A stretch of 64,000 nt of DNA from SUG2458 sp963651465 (GTDB taxonomy: Bacteria > Bacillota_I > Bacilli_A > RFN20 > CAG-826), in assembly GCA_963651465.1 (NCBI GenBank), contig CAVJPS010000017.1, forward strand, positions 8,760 to 72,759. The letters run 5' to 3'. Shown in pieces: positions 18,718 through 27,084 of the stretch. A program made the translations under genes and the position numbers. Below the pieces are notes generated by a model. It saw nothing but the letters and a program-made list of their open reading frames with translations, did no database searches and had not been told where the DNA came from. Within the stretch, counting starts at the first letter, position 1; each line of letters opens with the position of its first letter.

Positions 18718-19338
18718 CTAAAATAATGTTAATTGTTTTGTATCTTTTTTTAATACAGGTGCGTAACTAAAACGATGTACTCCTTTAATCGGACCATAAA
18801 CATCTAATGCATCAAGATGTTCACGAGTTCCATATCCCATATGTCTTTTAAAACCATATTGAGGATATTCTTTATCTAGTTCAATCATAATATTGTCACG
18901 AGTGACTTTAGCAATAATTGAAGCTGCTGCAACACACATTGCTTTAGCGTCACCCTTAGCAATAGCATCGACTGGAACCTCAAATCCATCTAAAGGCATA
19001 TAATCAGTAATAATCATATCGAATTTATGTTGCATATTTTGAATTGCAATTTTCATTGCATACTTTGATGCTTGATAAATATTAATACGATCAATATCTT
19101 CTGGAGAAACAATTCCAATACCATATGCAATTGCGTGTTCTTGAATTTCATTAAATAATTCACGACGTTTTTTGTCAGATAATTTTTTAGAATCATTTAT
19201 ATCTTCATTTACGTAATCTTTAGGTAAAATAACTGCTGCTGCTACAACAGGACCTGCTAAAGGACCTCTACCAGCTTCATCACAACCAACGATTAATTTA
19301 ACTTCATCACTATAATATTGTTTTTCGTAATCTAACAT
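18718..19338 (-). CDS. rnhB: Ribonuclease HII
   Basis: RNase HII removes ribonucleotides and RNA from RNA-DNA hybrids. The 206-residue protein has the catalytic acids in VGCDEAGRGPLAGPVVAAAV (DE pair), then DSKKLS, and the third Asp in MIITDYMPLDG, with the family block AAASIIAKVTRD. It begins one base after the rbgA stop, with a GAGTGG-like site in the rbgA end, so coupling is likely. Confidence 0.97.
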   Translation of the reverse strand: MLDYEKQYYSDEVKLIVGCDEAGRGPLAGPVVAAAVILPKDYVNEDINDSKKLSDKKRRELFNEIQEHAIAYGIGIVSPEDIDRINIYQASKYAMKIAIQNMQHKFDMIITDYMPLDGFEVPVDAIAKGDAKAMCVAAASIIAKVTRDNIMIELDKEYPQYGFKRHMGYGTREHLDALDVYGPIKGVHRFSYAPVLKKDTKQLTLF

Positions 19339-19339
19339 A

Positions 19340-20197
19340 TTATTCGCCCACTCTTTCTAAACATACTTTACAAATAATGCCATCTTTAAATTCTTTTAAT
19401 AAAAGAACTTCTGCACGGGATATTTCATATCCTTTACTTGATAATAACCCGCGTCGTTTTGCTATTTGTTCTAAAATTAAATTATTATCTTTTATTTGCT
19501 CATCATTAATATCGTACAATTTTTGCAAATCACTACAATAATTTTCTTTTAAAAAATTAAGTAAAGTATCAACTAAATCACTAATTGGTAAAATATCTTG
19601 CTTAATAGATCCAATTAAAGCCAAATTAATAACATGATTTTTATCTTCGTAATATGCTGGTAAAACGCCAGGAGTATCTAATAATTCAAAAGAATTACCA
19701 ACTTTAATCCATTGTTGAGATCTTGTATGACCTGGGGTATTCTGAACACTTGCTGCTTTACGACGAGCTAACTTATTAATTAAAGTAGACTTACCAACAT
19801 TAGGAATACCTATAATCATTGTTTTTAATGGTTGAGGTTTCATTCCTTTTCTTCTTTCTTTTTCGTGCTTCTCTTCACCAAGTAATTCTACTTTTTTTAT
19901 AATTTCGTTTATTGTTTGTTTATTATTCAAATCAGCAAGAACAATTAAATTACCATTATCTTCAAAATATTTGACCCATTCTTCTACTTTCTTTGTATCA
20001 GCTAAATCATATTTTGTTAAAACAACTAATCTTTTTTTATGTTTAGTTATTTCATATAAATACTCATTACGACATGACAAAGGAGCTCTTGAATCTAATA
20101 ATTCAATTACAACATCCATAATTTTTACGCGTTCTTCTATTTCACGAAGAGCTTTTTGCATATGACCTGGAAACCAGTGAATACTTTTTTGTTGCAA
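19340..20197 (-). CDS. rbgA: Ribosome biogenesis GTPase A (YlqF), TTG start
   Basis: RbgA assembles the late 50S subunit. The 285-residue protein is a circularly permuted GTPase: G4 TKYD near 62, G1 GIPNVGKSTLINKL near 127, G3 DTPG near 174. The conserved N terminus IHWFPGHMQKA fixes the start upstream of any in-frame ATG; the only suitable codon is TTG, nine bases after a strong AAGGAG. An internal ATG (MQKALREIEE) would delete the family signature and has no SD. It sits between rplS and rnhB exactly as in Bacillus, and its last codons supply the rnhB site. Confidence 0.95.
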   Translation of the reverse strand: MQQKSIHWFPGHMQKALREIEERVKIMDVVIELLDSRAPLSCRNEYLYEITKHKKRLVVLTKYDLADTKKVEEWVKYFEDNGNLIVLADLNNKQTINEIIKKVELLGEEKHEKERRKGMKPQPLKTMIIGIPNVGKSTLINKLARRKAASVQNTPGHTRSQQWIKVGNSFELLDTPGVLPAYYEDKNHVINLALIGSIKQDILPISDLVDTLLNFLKENYCSDLQKLYDINDEQIKDNNLILEQIAKRRGLLSSKGYEISRAEVLLLKEFKDGIICKVCLERVGE

Positions 20198-20263
20198 TAT
20201 AACCCACTCCTTATTTTTATATTATATCAAAATATATCAATAATGTAACTTATATGAAGTAAC

Positions 20264-20291
20264 AAAAAAACTTCCCCGAAAGGAAGTTTTT
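20264..20291 (-). terminator. Terminator after rplS
   Basis: A 10-bp stem AAAAACTTCC / GGAAGTTTTT with a 6-base loop is followed by T on the - strand, about 30 bases after the rplS stop. It separates rplS from rbgA. Confidence 0.85.
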
Positions 20292-20322
20292 GCCACTATT
20301 CAAATTTAATACTACTCTATAA

Positions 20323-20673
20323 TTATTTAAGAATTTCTTTAATACGAGCAGCTTTACCTTTTCTATCACGTAAGTAATAGATTTTATGACGGCGAACTTT
20401 ACCACGTTTTAATACTTCGATTGAAGCAACTGTTGGTGAGTGAATTGGGAAATTTCTTTCAACTCCAATACCTGCTGACATTTTACGAATAATAAATGTC
20501 TCAGAAACACCAGAACCACGACGAGCTAAACATACACCTTCAAAGTTTTGAATTCTTTCTTTACCGTTTTCAATAATACGGACTGCAACTCTTAATGTAT
20601 CACCAGAACCGAATTCAGGGACATTAGTTTTTAATTGAGAAGCAGTAACTTCGTTAACTAAATTATTGTTCAT
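20323..20673 (-). CDS. rplS: Ribosomal protein L19
   Basis: L19 lies at the subunit interface of the 50S particle. The 116-residue protein is full length with FGSGDTLRV, FEGVCLARRGSGVSETFIIRK, GVERNFPIHSP and VRRHKIYYLRDRKGKAARI. AAGGAG lies 8 bases before the ATG. It is transcribed alone from its own promoter through a leader with a strong palindrome and ends at a terminator. In Bacillus it follows trmD; here the trmD block is flipped and a permease lies in between. Confidence 0.98.
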   Translation of the reverse strand: MNNNLVNEVTASQLKTNVPEFGSGDTLRVAVRIIENGKERIQNFEGVCLARRGSGVSETFIIRKMSAGIGVERNFPIHSPTVASIEVLKRGKVRRHKIYYLRDRKGKAARIKEILK

Positions 20674-20763
20674 TTTACGCTCTCCTTTGCAAATAATATT
20701 TTCTTATACAGGCTCATACAAGTAGTGATCTTCAGCGGAACCTCTGCAGCATTCATGAATGCT
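20674..20763 (-). promoter_or_regulatory. rplS leader, candidate L19 leader RNA
   Basis: The transcript begins with a perfect 16-base palindrome AGCATTCATGAATGCT (20748-20763), then GCAGAGGTTCCGCTGAAG and a further variable part before the SD. L19 leaders are known upstream of rplS in Bacillales; I recall the AGGTTCCGCTG core in that class but could not test it with a covariance model. Confidence 0.5.
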
Positions 20764-20768
20764 TTATT

Positions 20769-20797
20769 ATTTTACATAACTTTTTGAATAATATCAA
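20769..20797 (-). promoter_or_regulatory. Promoter of rplS
   Basis: The - strand reads TTGATA, 17 bases, TAAAAT. The start would be right before the leader palindrome. Confidence 0.75.
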
Positions 20798-20814
20798 TAG
20801 TTATTTATTTATTA

Positions 20815-20855
20815 AAATAAAAAATTGAGACTATACATATAGATAGCCTCAATTT
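20815..20855 (-). terminator. Terminator after the purine permease
   Basis: The - strand has a 13-bp stem AAATTGAGGCTAT / ATAGTCTCAATTT (one G-U) with an 8-base loop and then TTTTATTTT, about 12 bases after the permease stop. Confidence 0.9.
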
Positions 20856-20866
20856 AATAACTTTTT

Positions 20867-22351
20867 TTACGATAATACAATTGCTTTTAATACAAAGTTA
20901 GCAATAAAGAATAAAGATACTATATAAAGTGGAATTTCTTCTTTCTTAGCTTTGCCAGCGATTAAAGTCATAATTGTATAAAGAATAAATCCAAATCCGA
21001 TACCATCGCTTAAAGAATAAGTTAAAGTAATCATAATAATTGTTACAAAGCCTGTAACTCCAACAATTTTATCATTCCAGTCAATATCTTTTAAGTTACC
21101 AGAAACAATTGAAGCGCCGACAGAAACTAATGCTAGTGCTGTAATTGAATAACTTGAGAAAATTGAGAAAATTGGGTAAACTAATAAACTTAATACGAAT
21201 AATAAACCTGTAACACAAGCACTTAAACCGGTTCTTGCGCCAACTTCAATACCAACTGCCGATTCAGCAAATGAAGTAACTGGTGATACACCAAATGGTC
21301 CTGAAATAACAGCACCAGCAGCGTCAGCTAACATAGCTTTCTTTCCGCCGATTAACTGTCCATTTTCATCCATAAAGCCTGCATCTTGTCCAATTGAAAC
21401 AAGTGTAGCAGTTGTATCAAATAAGTTAACAAATATAAGAATAAACATAACTGCGTATGAATTTCCATTCTTTAATACGCTAAGAAATGCATTACCTAAG
21501 TTATCATTATAGATAGCGCCAAATATATCTTTTAAGCCACTAAATGCAACCCAACCATTTGATAAATCTATTGAAGGTAAACCTGTATCTTCAATTTTAA
21601 AGCCATAGTTAAGAACTAAGCCAACAATAGCAACTACTATCATTGAAATTAAAATTGAAAATCTTTTAACATATTTGTTTTTACATGCAGAAAGTGCAAA
21701 TACTAATAAAACACCAAAGATTGCTAATAATACACTAGGTGATTTTAAATTACCCAATGCAACGATTGTCGAATCATTTTTTTGAATAATTCCAGAGCCT
21801 TTTAAACCAACTAAGCAAATAAAGAATCCCAAACCTGCAGAAATAATTTTTTTAAATGATGTAGGAATAGCATTAATAATCATTGATCTAATCGGTGTAA
21901 TAGACATTAAAAAGAATAAAATACCAGCTATTAAGACTAAAGCCATTGCACTTTGATAATCGTAACCCATTCCAATACAAACGTTATATGCAATCGTTGC
22001 GTTAAGTCCCATACCTGCACTTAACATAACTGGGTAATTAGCAGCAAGTCCCATAATAAATGTACAGATGAATGAAACTAAAGCTGTACTAGCAAAAATG
22101 CCCATTTTTAATCCGTCACCAGCTGCATCACCTAAGATAGCAGTATTAACTGGTAAAATATAAATCATTGAAAGGAATACCATAATACCTGCAATAATTT
22201 CACGAGCAAATGTAGTATTACGTTCATTGATTTTGAAAAACTTTAAAAAAGCATTTTCTTTGCGAGCGATTATAGTGCAACCGTCATTTTGAGAACTTTC
22301 TTGTTTTTCAGTTGCTTCTAATTCGATTTCTTTTCCTTCTTGTTCTTTCAT
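20867..22351 (-). CDS. NCS2 purine permease, AzgA/PbuG-like
   Basis: This 494-residue protein has about 12-13 hydrophobic segments and the AzgA-type signature at its N terminus (FAREIIAGIMVFLSMIYIL, LAANYPVMLSAGMGLNA) followed by PTSFKKIISAGLGFFI, NLFDTTATLVSIGQDAG and FGVSPVTSFAESAVGIEVGA-type motifs. Such carriers import adenine, guanine or hypoxanthine with protons. The first 30 residues are polar and acidic, probably cytoplasmic. The ATG (MKEQEGKEIE) has AAGGAG 8 bases upstream; a GTG eight codons earlier is unlikely. No purine riboswitch is visible upstream. It is monocistronic and placed next to the flipped rpsP block. Specificity between bases is open. Confidence 0.92.
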   Translation of the reverse strand: MKEQEGKEIELEATEKQESSQNDGCTIIARKENAFLKFFKINERNTTFAREIIAGIMVFLSMIYILPVNTAILGDAAGDGLKMGIFASTALVSFICTFIMGLAANYPVMLSAGMGLNATIAYNVCIGMGYDYQSAMALVLIAGILFFLMSITPIRSMIINAIPTSFKKIISAGLGFFICLVGLKGSGIIQKNDSTIVALGNLKSPSVLLAIFGVLLVFALSACKNKYVKRFSILISMIVVAIVGLVLNYGFKIEDTGLPSIDLSNGWVAFSGLKDIFGAIYNDNLGNAFLSVLKNGNSYAVMFILIFVNLFDTTATLVSIGQDAGFMDENGQLIGGKKAMLADAAGAVISGPFGVSPVTSFAESAVGIEVGARTGLSACVTGLLFVLSLLVYPIFSIFSSYSITALALVSVGASIVSGNLKDIDWNDKIVGVTGFVTIIMITLTYSLSDGIGFGFILYTIMTLIAGKAKKEEIPLYIVSLFFIANFVLKAIVLS

Positions 22352-22379
22352 GAAATAATCTCCTTTTAAAAACACAAGT

Positions 22380-22408
22380 ATTATAACAAATTAATCAAAC
22401 AATTGCCA
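22380..22408 (-). promoter_or_regulatory. Candidate promoter of the purine permease
   Basis: The - strand has a perfect TATAAT with TGGCAA 17 bases upstream. The untranslated leader would be only about 20 bases. Confidence 0.5.
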
Positions 22409-22486
22409 CATATAATAATAGTTTCGTTAACTATCTAAATTTATTATAAATATAATTATTTTCATTTAAATGTTAAGCAAAAATGC

Positions 22487-22515
22487 TTGACACTAATATT
22501 AAAACGATATATTAT
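22487..22515 (+). promoter_or_regulatory. Promoter of rpsP-khpA-rimM-trmD
   Basis: TTGACA, a 17-base spacer and TATTAT stand about 30 bases before the rpsP start, with AAAGGAG downstream. It is one of the best promoter matches in the window. Confidence 0.85.
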
Positions 22516-22543
22516 ATTACTGTTCGTAAAGGAGATTTAGATT

Positions 22544-22819
22544 ATGGCAGTTAAAATTAGATTAACTAGAATTGGTCGTCATAAAGATCCTATCTACCGT
22601 ATTGTTGCAGCTGATAGCCGTTATGCACGTGATGGCCGTATCATTGAACAAGTTGGTACATATGATCCAAAAGATGTCAATAATGGTGCAAAAATTAACG
22701 AAGAATTAGCATTAAAATGGTTAAACAATGGTGCTCAACCTTCAGATACAGTTAAAGCATTATTATCAAAACAAGGTATTATTGCAAAATTCAACGACAG
22801 CAAGAAAAAAGGAGAATAA
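22544..22819 (+). CDS. rpsP: Ribosomal protein S16
   Basis: S16 is an early-binding 30S protein. The 91-residue protein has the complete family pattern MAVKIRLTRIGRHKDPIYRI, DSRYARDGR, EQVGTYDP and LNNGAQPSDTV. AAAGGAG precedes the ATG by 9 bases. It opens the only + strand operon of the window, followed by khpA after six bases. Confidence 0.98.
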   Translation: MAVKIRLTRIGRHKDPIYRIVAADSRYARDGRIIEQVGTYDPKDVNNGAKINEELALKWLNNGAQPSDTVKALLSKQGIIAKFNDSKKKGE

Positions 22820-22825
22820 TAGATT

Positions 22826-23095
22826 ATGGATTACGAGAATATCATCCATTCTCTAGTTGACTCTTTTGTCGCTAATAAAGACGCAGTTATGATTCGTCAA
22901 ATGCCTACTGAAAATGAAAAAGAAGTCATTTTATTAGTAGTCAGTGATCCAGAAGATACAGCAAGACTAATCGGACGTAAAGGTATAATTGCTGATGCCT
23001 TAAGAGAAGTCGTTTCTATCGCAGGAAAAACTGAAGGAAAAAAGATTTTCTTGAAATTTGAATCATTTGAAGCACAAAATGAAGATGAGGACTAG
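22826..23095 (+). CDS. khpA: KH-domain RNA-binding protein KhpA (YlqC)
   Basis: KhpA is a small RNA-binding protein that works with KhpB/Jag in several Gram-positives, affecting cell division and elongation. The 89-residue protein has a single KH domain with LIGRKGIIADALREVV carrying the GxxG loop (GRKG). It sits between rpsP and rimM as in Bacillus. The SD AAGGAG is within the rpsP end. The final codons form the 5' arm of a terminator-like hairpin. Confidence 0.93.
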   Translation: MDYENIIHSLVDSFVANKDAVMIRQMPTENEKEVILLVVSDPEDTARLIGRKGIIADALREVVSIAGKTEGKKIFLKFESFEAQNEDED

Positions 23096-23114
23096 TCCGT
23101 CCTTATCTTTTTTG
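23082..23114 (+). terminator. Terminator-like hairpin at the end of khpA
   Basis: An 11-bp stem AAGATGAGGAC / GTCCTTATCTT (one G-U), 6-base loop and TTTTTTG follow. Its 5' arm is the coding end of khpA. rimM starts 18 bases later, so it probably attenuates rather than ends the transcript. Confidence 0.7.
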
Positions 23115-23131
23115 TTGAAAGGAAATACATT

Positions 23132-23644
23132 ATGGAATATTTATCATTAGGAACAATTGTAAACACATGGGGACTTAAAGGTGAACTTAAAGTCTATTCA
23201 ACTACTGATTTTTCAAAAAAACGTTATCAAAAAGGAAATAAAGTATTTCTTTTCAATAAAAAGACAAATGAACGTTTAGAAGTTGAAGTAATAAAATATC
23301 GTAACGATAAAGGTATGGATATAGTTGCATTTAAAGATTTAGAAAATATTAATCTTGTTGAAAAATATATCGGCTATGAAGTTCAAGTTATTAAAGATAC
23401 AAACGATTTACCAAACGACACATATTTCTTCTCTGATTTAAAAAATTGTGAAGTCTATGACCAAAACAATATTTTATTAGGCACTGTTAAAGAAATTGAA
23501 ACTTATGCTTCATATAATACTTTAAGAGTCTCTCGTAAAGACAACAAAGATTTTTTAGTTCCATTTGTAAAAGCTTTTATCTTAAATGTTAACCTTGATG
23601 AAAGGAAAATAACAATTAATGTTATTAAAGGGTTATTAGATTAA
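23132..23644 (+). CDS. rimM: 16S rRNA processing factor RimM
   Basis: RimM binds S19 and helps mature the 30S head. The 170-residue protein has the N-terminal barrel (LGTIVNTWGLKGELKVYSTTD) and the C-terminal PRC barrel (TYFFSDLKNCEVYD, LVPFVKAFI, DLDERKITI-like NLDERKITINVIKGLL). GAAAGGA lies 8 bases before the ATG. Its stop overlaps the trmD start as TAATG. Confidence 0.95.
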   Translation: MEYLSLGTIVNTWGLKGELKVYSTTDFSKKRYQKGNKVFLFNKKTNERLEVEVIKYRNDKGMDIVAFKDLENINLVEKYIGYEVQVIKDTNDLPNDTYFFSDLKNCEVYDQNNILLGTVKEIETYASYNTLRVSRKDNKDFLVPFVKAFILNVNLDERKITINVIKGLLD

Positions 23645-24414
23645 TGAAGATTACTATTTTAACATTATTTAAAGAACAATTTGATGGTTTTATTAATACT
23701 TCAATTATCAAACGTGCGTTAAGTAAAAAAGCTGTTGAAATTGAAATTGTTGATATTAGAACATTTACTAAAGATAAAAACTATCGTGTTGATCAAGCAC
23801 CAATTGGTGGTGGTGCTGGATTAATTATGAAATGTCAACCAGTATATGATGCTCTTGCATCTGTTCGTCAAGACAATAGTCATGTAATTCTTACTTCCCC
23901 ACGAGGTAAAACATACAATCAAGAAAAAGCTCATGAACTAGCAAAATTAGATCATTTAATTATTATTTGTGGTCACTATGAAGGAATTGATGAAAGAATT
24001 AATACTTACGTGGACGAATTAGTTTCTATAGGTGATTTTATCTTAACTGGCGGAGAACTTGCATCAATGACAATTGCAGATTCTATTATTAGATTACTAG
24101 ATGGTGCAATTACTCATGAATCAATTGAAGAAGAATCTTTTGAAAACGGTCTTCTAGAATATCCTCAATATACTGAACCTTATGAATTTGATGGTCAAAA
24201 AATACCTGATATTCTTTATACTGGAAATCATCAAGCAATTAACAAATGGCGTCAAAAACAATCGTTAAAATTAACAAAAGAATATAGACCTGATTTATTT
24301 AATAAATATTCTTTTACTAAGCAAGATAAAAAATTATTAGATGAATTAGAATCAAGTGAAACACCTAAATGGGAAAAACAAGCTCTTGAAAAAGGTAAGA
24401 AATTTGTAAAATAA
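23644..24414 (+). CDS. trmD: tRNA (guanine-N1-)-methyltransferase
   Basis: TrmD makes m1G37 next to the anticodon, which prevents frameshifting. The 256-residue SPOUT protein has the trefoil knot parts: DQAPIGGGAGLIMKCQP, HVILTSPRGKTYNQ, IICGHYEGIDERI and SIGDFILTGGELA, then the C-terminal helical domain with RPDLFNKYS. The start overlaps the rimM stop by one base. A strong hairpin follows, facing convergent ffh. Confidence 0.98.
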   Translation: MKITILTLFKEQFDGFINTSIIKRALSKKAVEIEIVDIRTFTKDKNYRVDQAPIGGGAGLIMKCQPVYDALASVRQDNSHVILTSPRGKTYNQEKAHELAKLDHLIIICGHYEGIDERINTYVDELVSIGDFILTGGELASMTIADSIIRLLDGAITHESIEEESFENGLLEYPQYTEPYEFDGQKIPDILYTGNHQAINKWRQKQSLKLTKEYRPDLFNKYSFTKQDKKLLDELESSETPKWEKQALEKGKKFVK

Positions 24415-24417
24415 ATT

Positions 24418-24445
24418 AACCCTCGACATTGTCGAGGGTTTTTCT
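24418..24445 (+). terminator. Terminator between convergent trmD and ffh
   Basis: A 10-bp GC-rich stem AACCCTCGAC / GTCGAGGGTT with a three-base loop runs into TTTTTCTTTT on the + strand. Both trmD and ffh end against it. The - strand T tract is interrupted, so it may be weaker in that direction. Confidence 0.9.
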
Positions 24446-24446
24446 T

Positions 24447-25802
24447 TTACATACCTGGGAAGCCTCCAAAGCCACCCATTCCAGGAAATGAAGGAGGTTT
24501 ACCTCCTCTTCCTTTCATTTGTTTCATCATATCACGCATTTGTTCAAATTTTTTTAACATTCTATTAATGTCACTTACTTGAGTACCAGAGCCTTTTGCA
24601 ATTCGTATTTTGCGATTAGCTTTTAATATATCGGGATTGTGACGTTCTTCAAATGTCATTGAATTGATAATAGTCTCCATTAAACGCATTTCTTTTTGCG
24701 CTGCTTCAGTTTGTTCATTAGTGATTTTTGGCATACCAGGAATCATTTTTAATAATCCACTTAAAGAACCAAGCTTATTTATTTGACGCATTTGATTTAA
24801 CATATCATCTAAGTCAAAACGACCATCCATCATTTTATTCATTGCACGTTTAGCTTCTTTTTCGTCAATGTTATCTTGAACTTTTTCAACAAGAGTAATA
24901 ACATCACCCATACCTAAGATACGATCAGCCATACGTTCTGGATAAAAAATTTCTAAATCATCAATTTTTTCACCAACACCAGTAAATTTAATTGGTAAAC
25001 CAGTCAAGTGCTTAATTGATAAAGCAGCACCACCACGTGCATCGCCGTCAAGTTTAGACATTACTAAACCGGTAAGTTTTAATTTCTCATTAAACGCATT
25101 TGCAACATTTACAGCGTCTTGACCTGCCATAGCATCAACTAAGAGCAACACTTCTTGAGGTTGAACGTTTTGTTGAATTTTATTTAATTCTTCCATTAAT
25201 ACTTCATCAATTTGTAAACGACCAGCAGTATCGATAATTAAAACATCATAAAATTGGCTTTTTGCACGTTCTAAAGCTGCATTTGCAATATCTACAGGAG
25301 AAACATCAGTTCCCATATTTACTAAATCAACACCAACATTTTTTGCTAATGTGTTAAGTTGTTCAATAGCAGCAGGACGATAAGTATCACATGCAGCTAA
25401 TAAAACTTTTTTATGTTTTTTATTTTTTAATAACTTAGCCATTTTACCAACTGTTGTAGTTTTACCTGAGCCTTGTAAACCACAAACCATAATAACAGTT
25501 GGACCAATTTTTGCAAAATTAAGTTCAGTTTGATCAGAGCCTAATAAATCAACAATCTCATCGTAAACAATCTTTGTGATAGTTTGAGCAGGAGAAAGCT
25601 CAGTCAAAACTTTTTGTCCAATAGCTTTTTCTTTAACATTGTTTACAAACTCTTTAACAACTTTATAGTTAACGTCAGCTTCTAATAAAGCAACACGGAT
25701 TTCATTTAACATTTCTTCCATATTAGCTTCAGTAAGTTTAGCTTGACCTTTTATTGTTTTAATAATACGTTGGAATTTTTCACTTAAAGATTCAAATGCC
25801 AC
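24447..25802 (-). CDS. ffh: Signal recognition particle GTPase Ffh, GTG start
   Basis: Ffh binds signal peptides and 4.5S/6S RNA and targets ribosomes to FtsY. The 451-residue protein has N, G and M domains: G1 GLQGSGKTTTVGK near 107, DTYRPAA, DTAGRL, TKLDG-like SKLDGDARGG, and the Met-rich M domain ending in MKQMKGRGGKPPSFPGMGGFGG. I start at GTG giving MAFESLSEKFQ, which fits the family N terminus and lies nine bases after AAGGAG; a TTG two codons earlier is only three bases from that site. It overlaps ylxM by 11 bases. Confidence 0.97.
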   Translation of the reverse strand: MAFESLSEKFQRIIKTIKGQAKLTEANMEEMLNEIRVALLEADVNYKVVKEFVNNVKEKAIGQKVLTELSPAQTITKIVYDEIVDLLGSDQTELNFAKIGPTVIMVCGLQGSGKTTTVGKMAKLLKNKKHKKVLLAACDTYRPAAIEQLNTLAKNVGVDLVNMGTDVSPVDIANAALERAKSQFYDVLIIDTAGRLQIDEVLMEELNKIQQNVQPQEVLLLVDAMAGQDAVNVANAFNEKLKLTGLVMSKLDGDARGGAALSIKHLTGLPIKFTGVGEKIDDLEIFYPERMADRILGMGDVITLVEKVQDNIDEKEAKRAMNKMMDGRFDLDDMLNQMRQINKLGSLSGLLKMIPGMPKITNEQTEAAQKEMRLMETIINSMTFEERHNPDILKANRKIRIAKGSGTQVSDINRMLKKFEQMRDMMKQMKGRGGKPPSFPGMGGFGGFPGM

Positions 25803-26112
25803 GTTCAATCACTCCTTTGATTTTTTCTTTAATTTCTTCTTTAGATAAATCTTTGTTATCTAAAATCTCATTAATTTCTAAATTACGTGTAACGTTACCT
25901 AATTTTTTTTCAAAATCGTAACATTTTTTTATCCCTTTTTTTATAGCATCATTTACAGCTGTGCGGGATATATTTAATTGCTCAGCAATTTCACTTAATG
26001 ACAAATTAAAAGAATAATATTGCTCCATCATTTGAAATTGTGTTTTAGAAAGTAAAGGACCGTACTCATCAAATAATTGATTAATGTAATTAAATTCTTC
26101 TAATTCATCCAT
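25792..26112 (-). CDS. ylxM: YlxM-type helix-turn-helix protein
   Basis: The 106-residue protein has a sigma-70 region 4-like helix-turn-helix (SLSEIAEQLNISRTAVNDAIKKG). YlxM proteins are always next to ffh in Gram-positives and are linked to SRP function, possibly through RNA or ribosome binding. AAGGTG lies five bases before the ATG. It ends with TGA inside ffh. Confidence 0.9.
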   Translation of the reverse strand: MDELEEFNYINQLFDEYGPLLSKTQFQMMEQYYSFNLSLSEIAEQLNISRTAVNDAIKKGIKKCYDFEKKLGNVTRNLEINEILDNKDLSKEEIKEKIKGVIERGI

Positions 26113-26121
26113 AAAAACACC

Positions 26122-27081
26122 TTATTCTTCTCCGACACAAAGTCCATATAAATAATCTTTTAAATTAAATTCTTGTAAATCGTCGATTTGTTCACCAAGT
26201 CCAATAAAACGAACAGGAATTCCTAATTCTTCACGAATTGATAAAATGATACCACCTTTTGAAGTACCATCCATTTTTGTTACTACAATTCCTGTTATAC
26301 CTGTTGATTCTAAAAATCCTTTGGCTTGGATTACGCCGTTTTGGCCAGTTGTTGCGTCTAATACTAAGAAAATATCGTGTGGAGCACTAGGAATTTCTTT
26401 GCTTGCAACCCTTCTGATTTTAGATAATTCGTCCATTAAATTTGATTTATTTTGTAAGCGTCCCGCAGTATCAATGATAATTAAATCAACATTTTGTTTA
26501 ATACCTTCATGAACTGCATCGTAAGCTACTGAAGCAGGATCACCATTTTCGGGTCCAACAATAATAGGACAATTTAATCGTTCAGCCCAAATTTTCAATT
26601 GGTCTACCGCACCTGCTCTAAATGTATCAGCTGCGCCTAACAAAACTTTCTTGCCCATGTCAAGATAACGTTTTGTTAGCTTAGCAATAGTTGTAGTTTT
26701 TCCTACACCATTAACACCAACAACCAAAAGTACAGTTGGACCATTTTCAGCAAATTTAATATCAGTTATTATTTCATTATCGTCTTTCATATAATCAGCA
26801 AATAATTTAGACATTAAAATTTCATTAACTTCTTTTGAATCAGAAATTTTACGTTTTAAAACTTCTTGGCGAGTTTCTTCAACAACTTTAATTGCAAGTT
26901 TTACACCTACATCAGATTCAATAAGTATTTGTTCTAATTCTTCATAATATTCGTCGTTAATTTTAGATCCTAAACTTCTAAGGCGATCAAAAAATCCTTT
27001 CTTAGATTTAGAAAGACCTCTAATATATTTTGTTTGAGTATTGTTCTTTTTATCACGACGTAAAAAATCAAAAAATCCCAT
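26122..27081 (-). CDS. ftsY: SRP receptor FtsY
   Basis: FtsY is the membrane-associated GTPase that receives the SRP complex. The 319-residue protein has a short basic N-terminal segment, the N domain, then G1 GVNGVGKTTTIAK near 122, DTFRAGA, IIDTAGRLQ and VTKMDGTSKGG. It lacks the long acidic A domain of E. coli FtsY, as usual in Firmicutes. Its SD lies in the rnc end. In Bacillus smc stands between rnc and ftsY; here only three bases separate them. Confidence 0.97.
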   Translation of the reverse strand: MGFFDFLRRDKKNNTQTKYIRGLSKSKKGFFDRLRSLGSKINDEYYEELEQILIESDVGVKLAIKVVEETRQEVLKRKISDSKEVNEILMSKLFADYMKDDNEIITDIKFAENGPTVLLVVGVNGVGKTTTIAKLTKRYLDMGKKVLLGAADTFRAGAVDQLKIWAERLNCPIIVGPENGDPASVAYDAVHEGIKQNVDLIIIDTAGRLQNKSNLMDELSKIRRVASKEIPSAPHDIFLVLDATTGQNGVIQAKGFLESTGITGIVVTKMDGTSKGGIILSIREELGIPVRFIGLGEQIDDLQEFNLKDYLYGLCVGEE

Positions 27082-27084
27082 TAC

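Noticed and set aside
22376..22480. Purine riboswitch upstream of the NCS2 permease
   Set aside because: The expected three-way junction bases are not visible and the predicted leader is only about 20 bases long.
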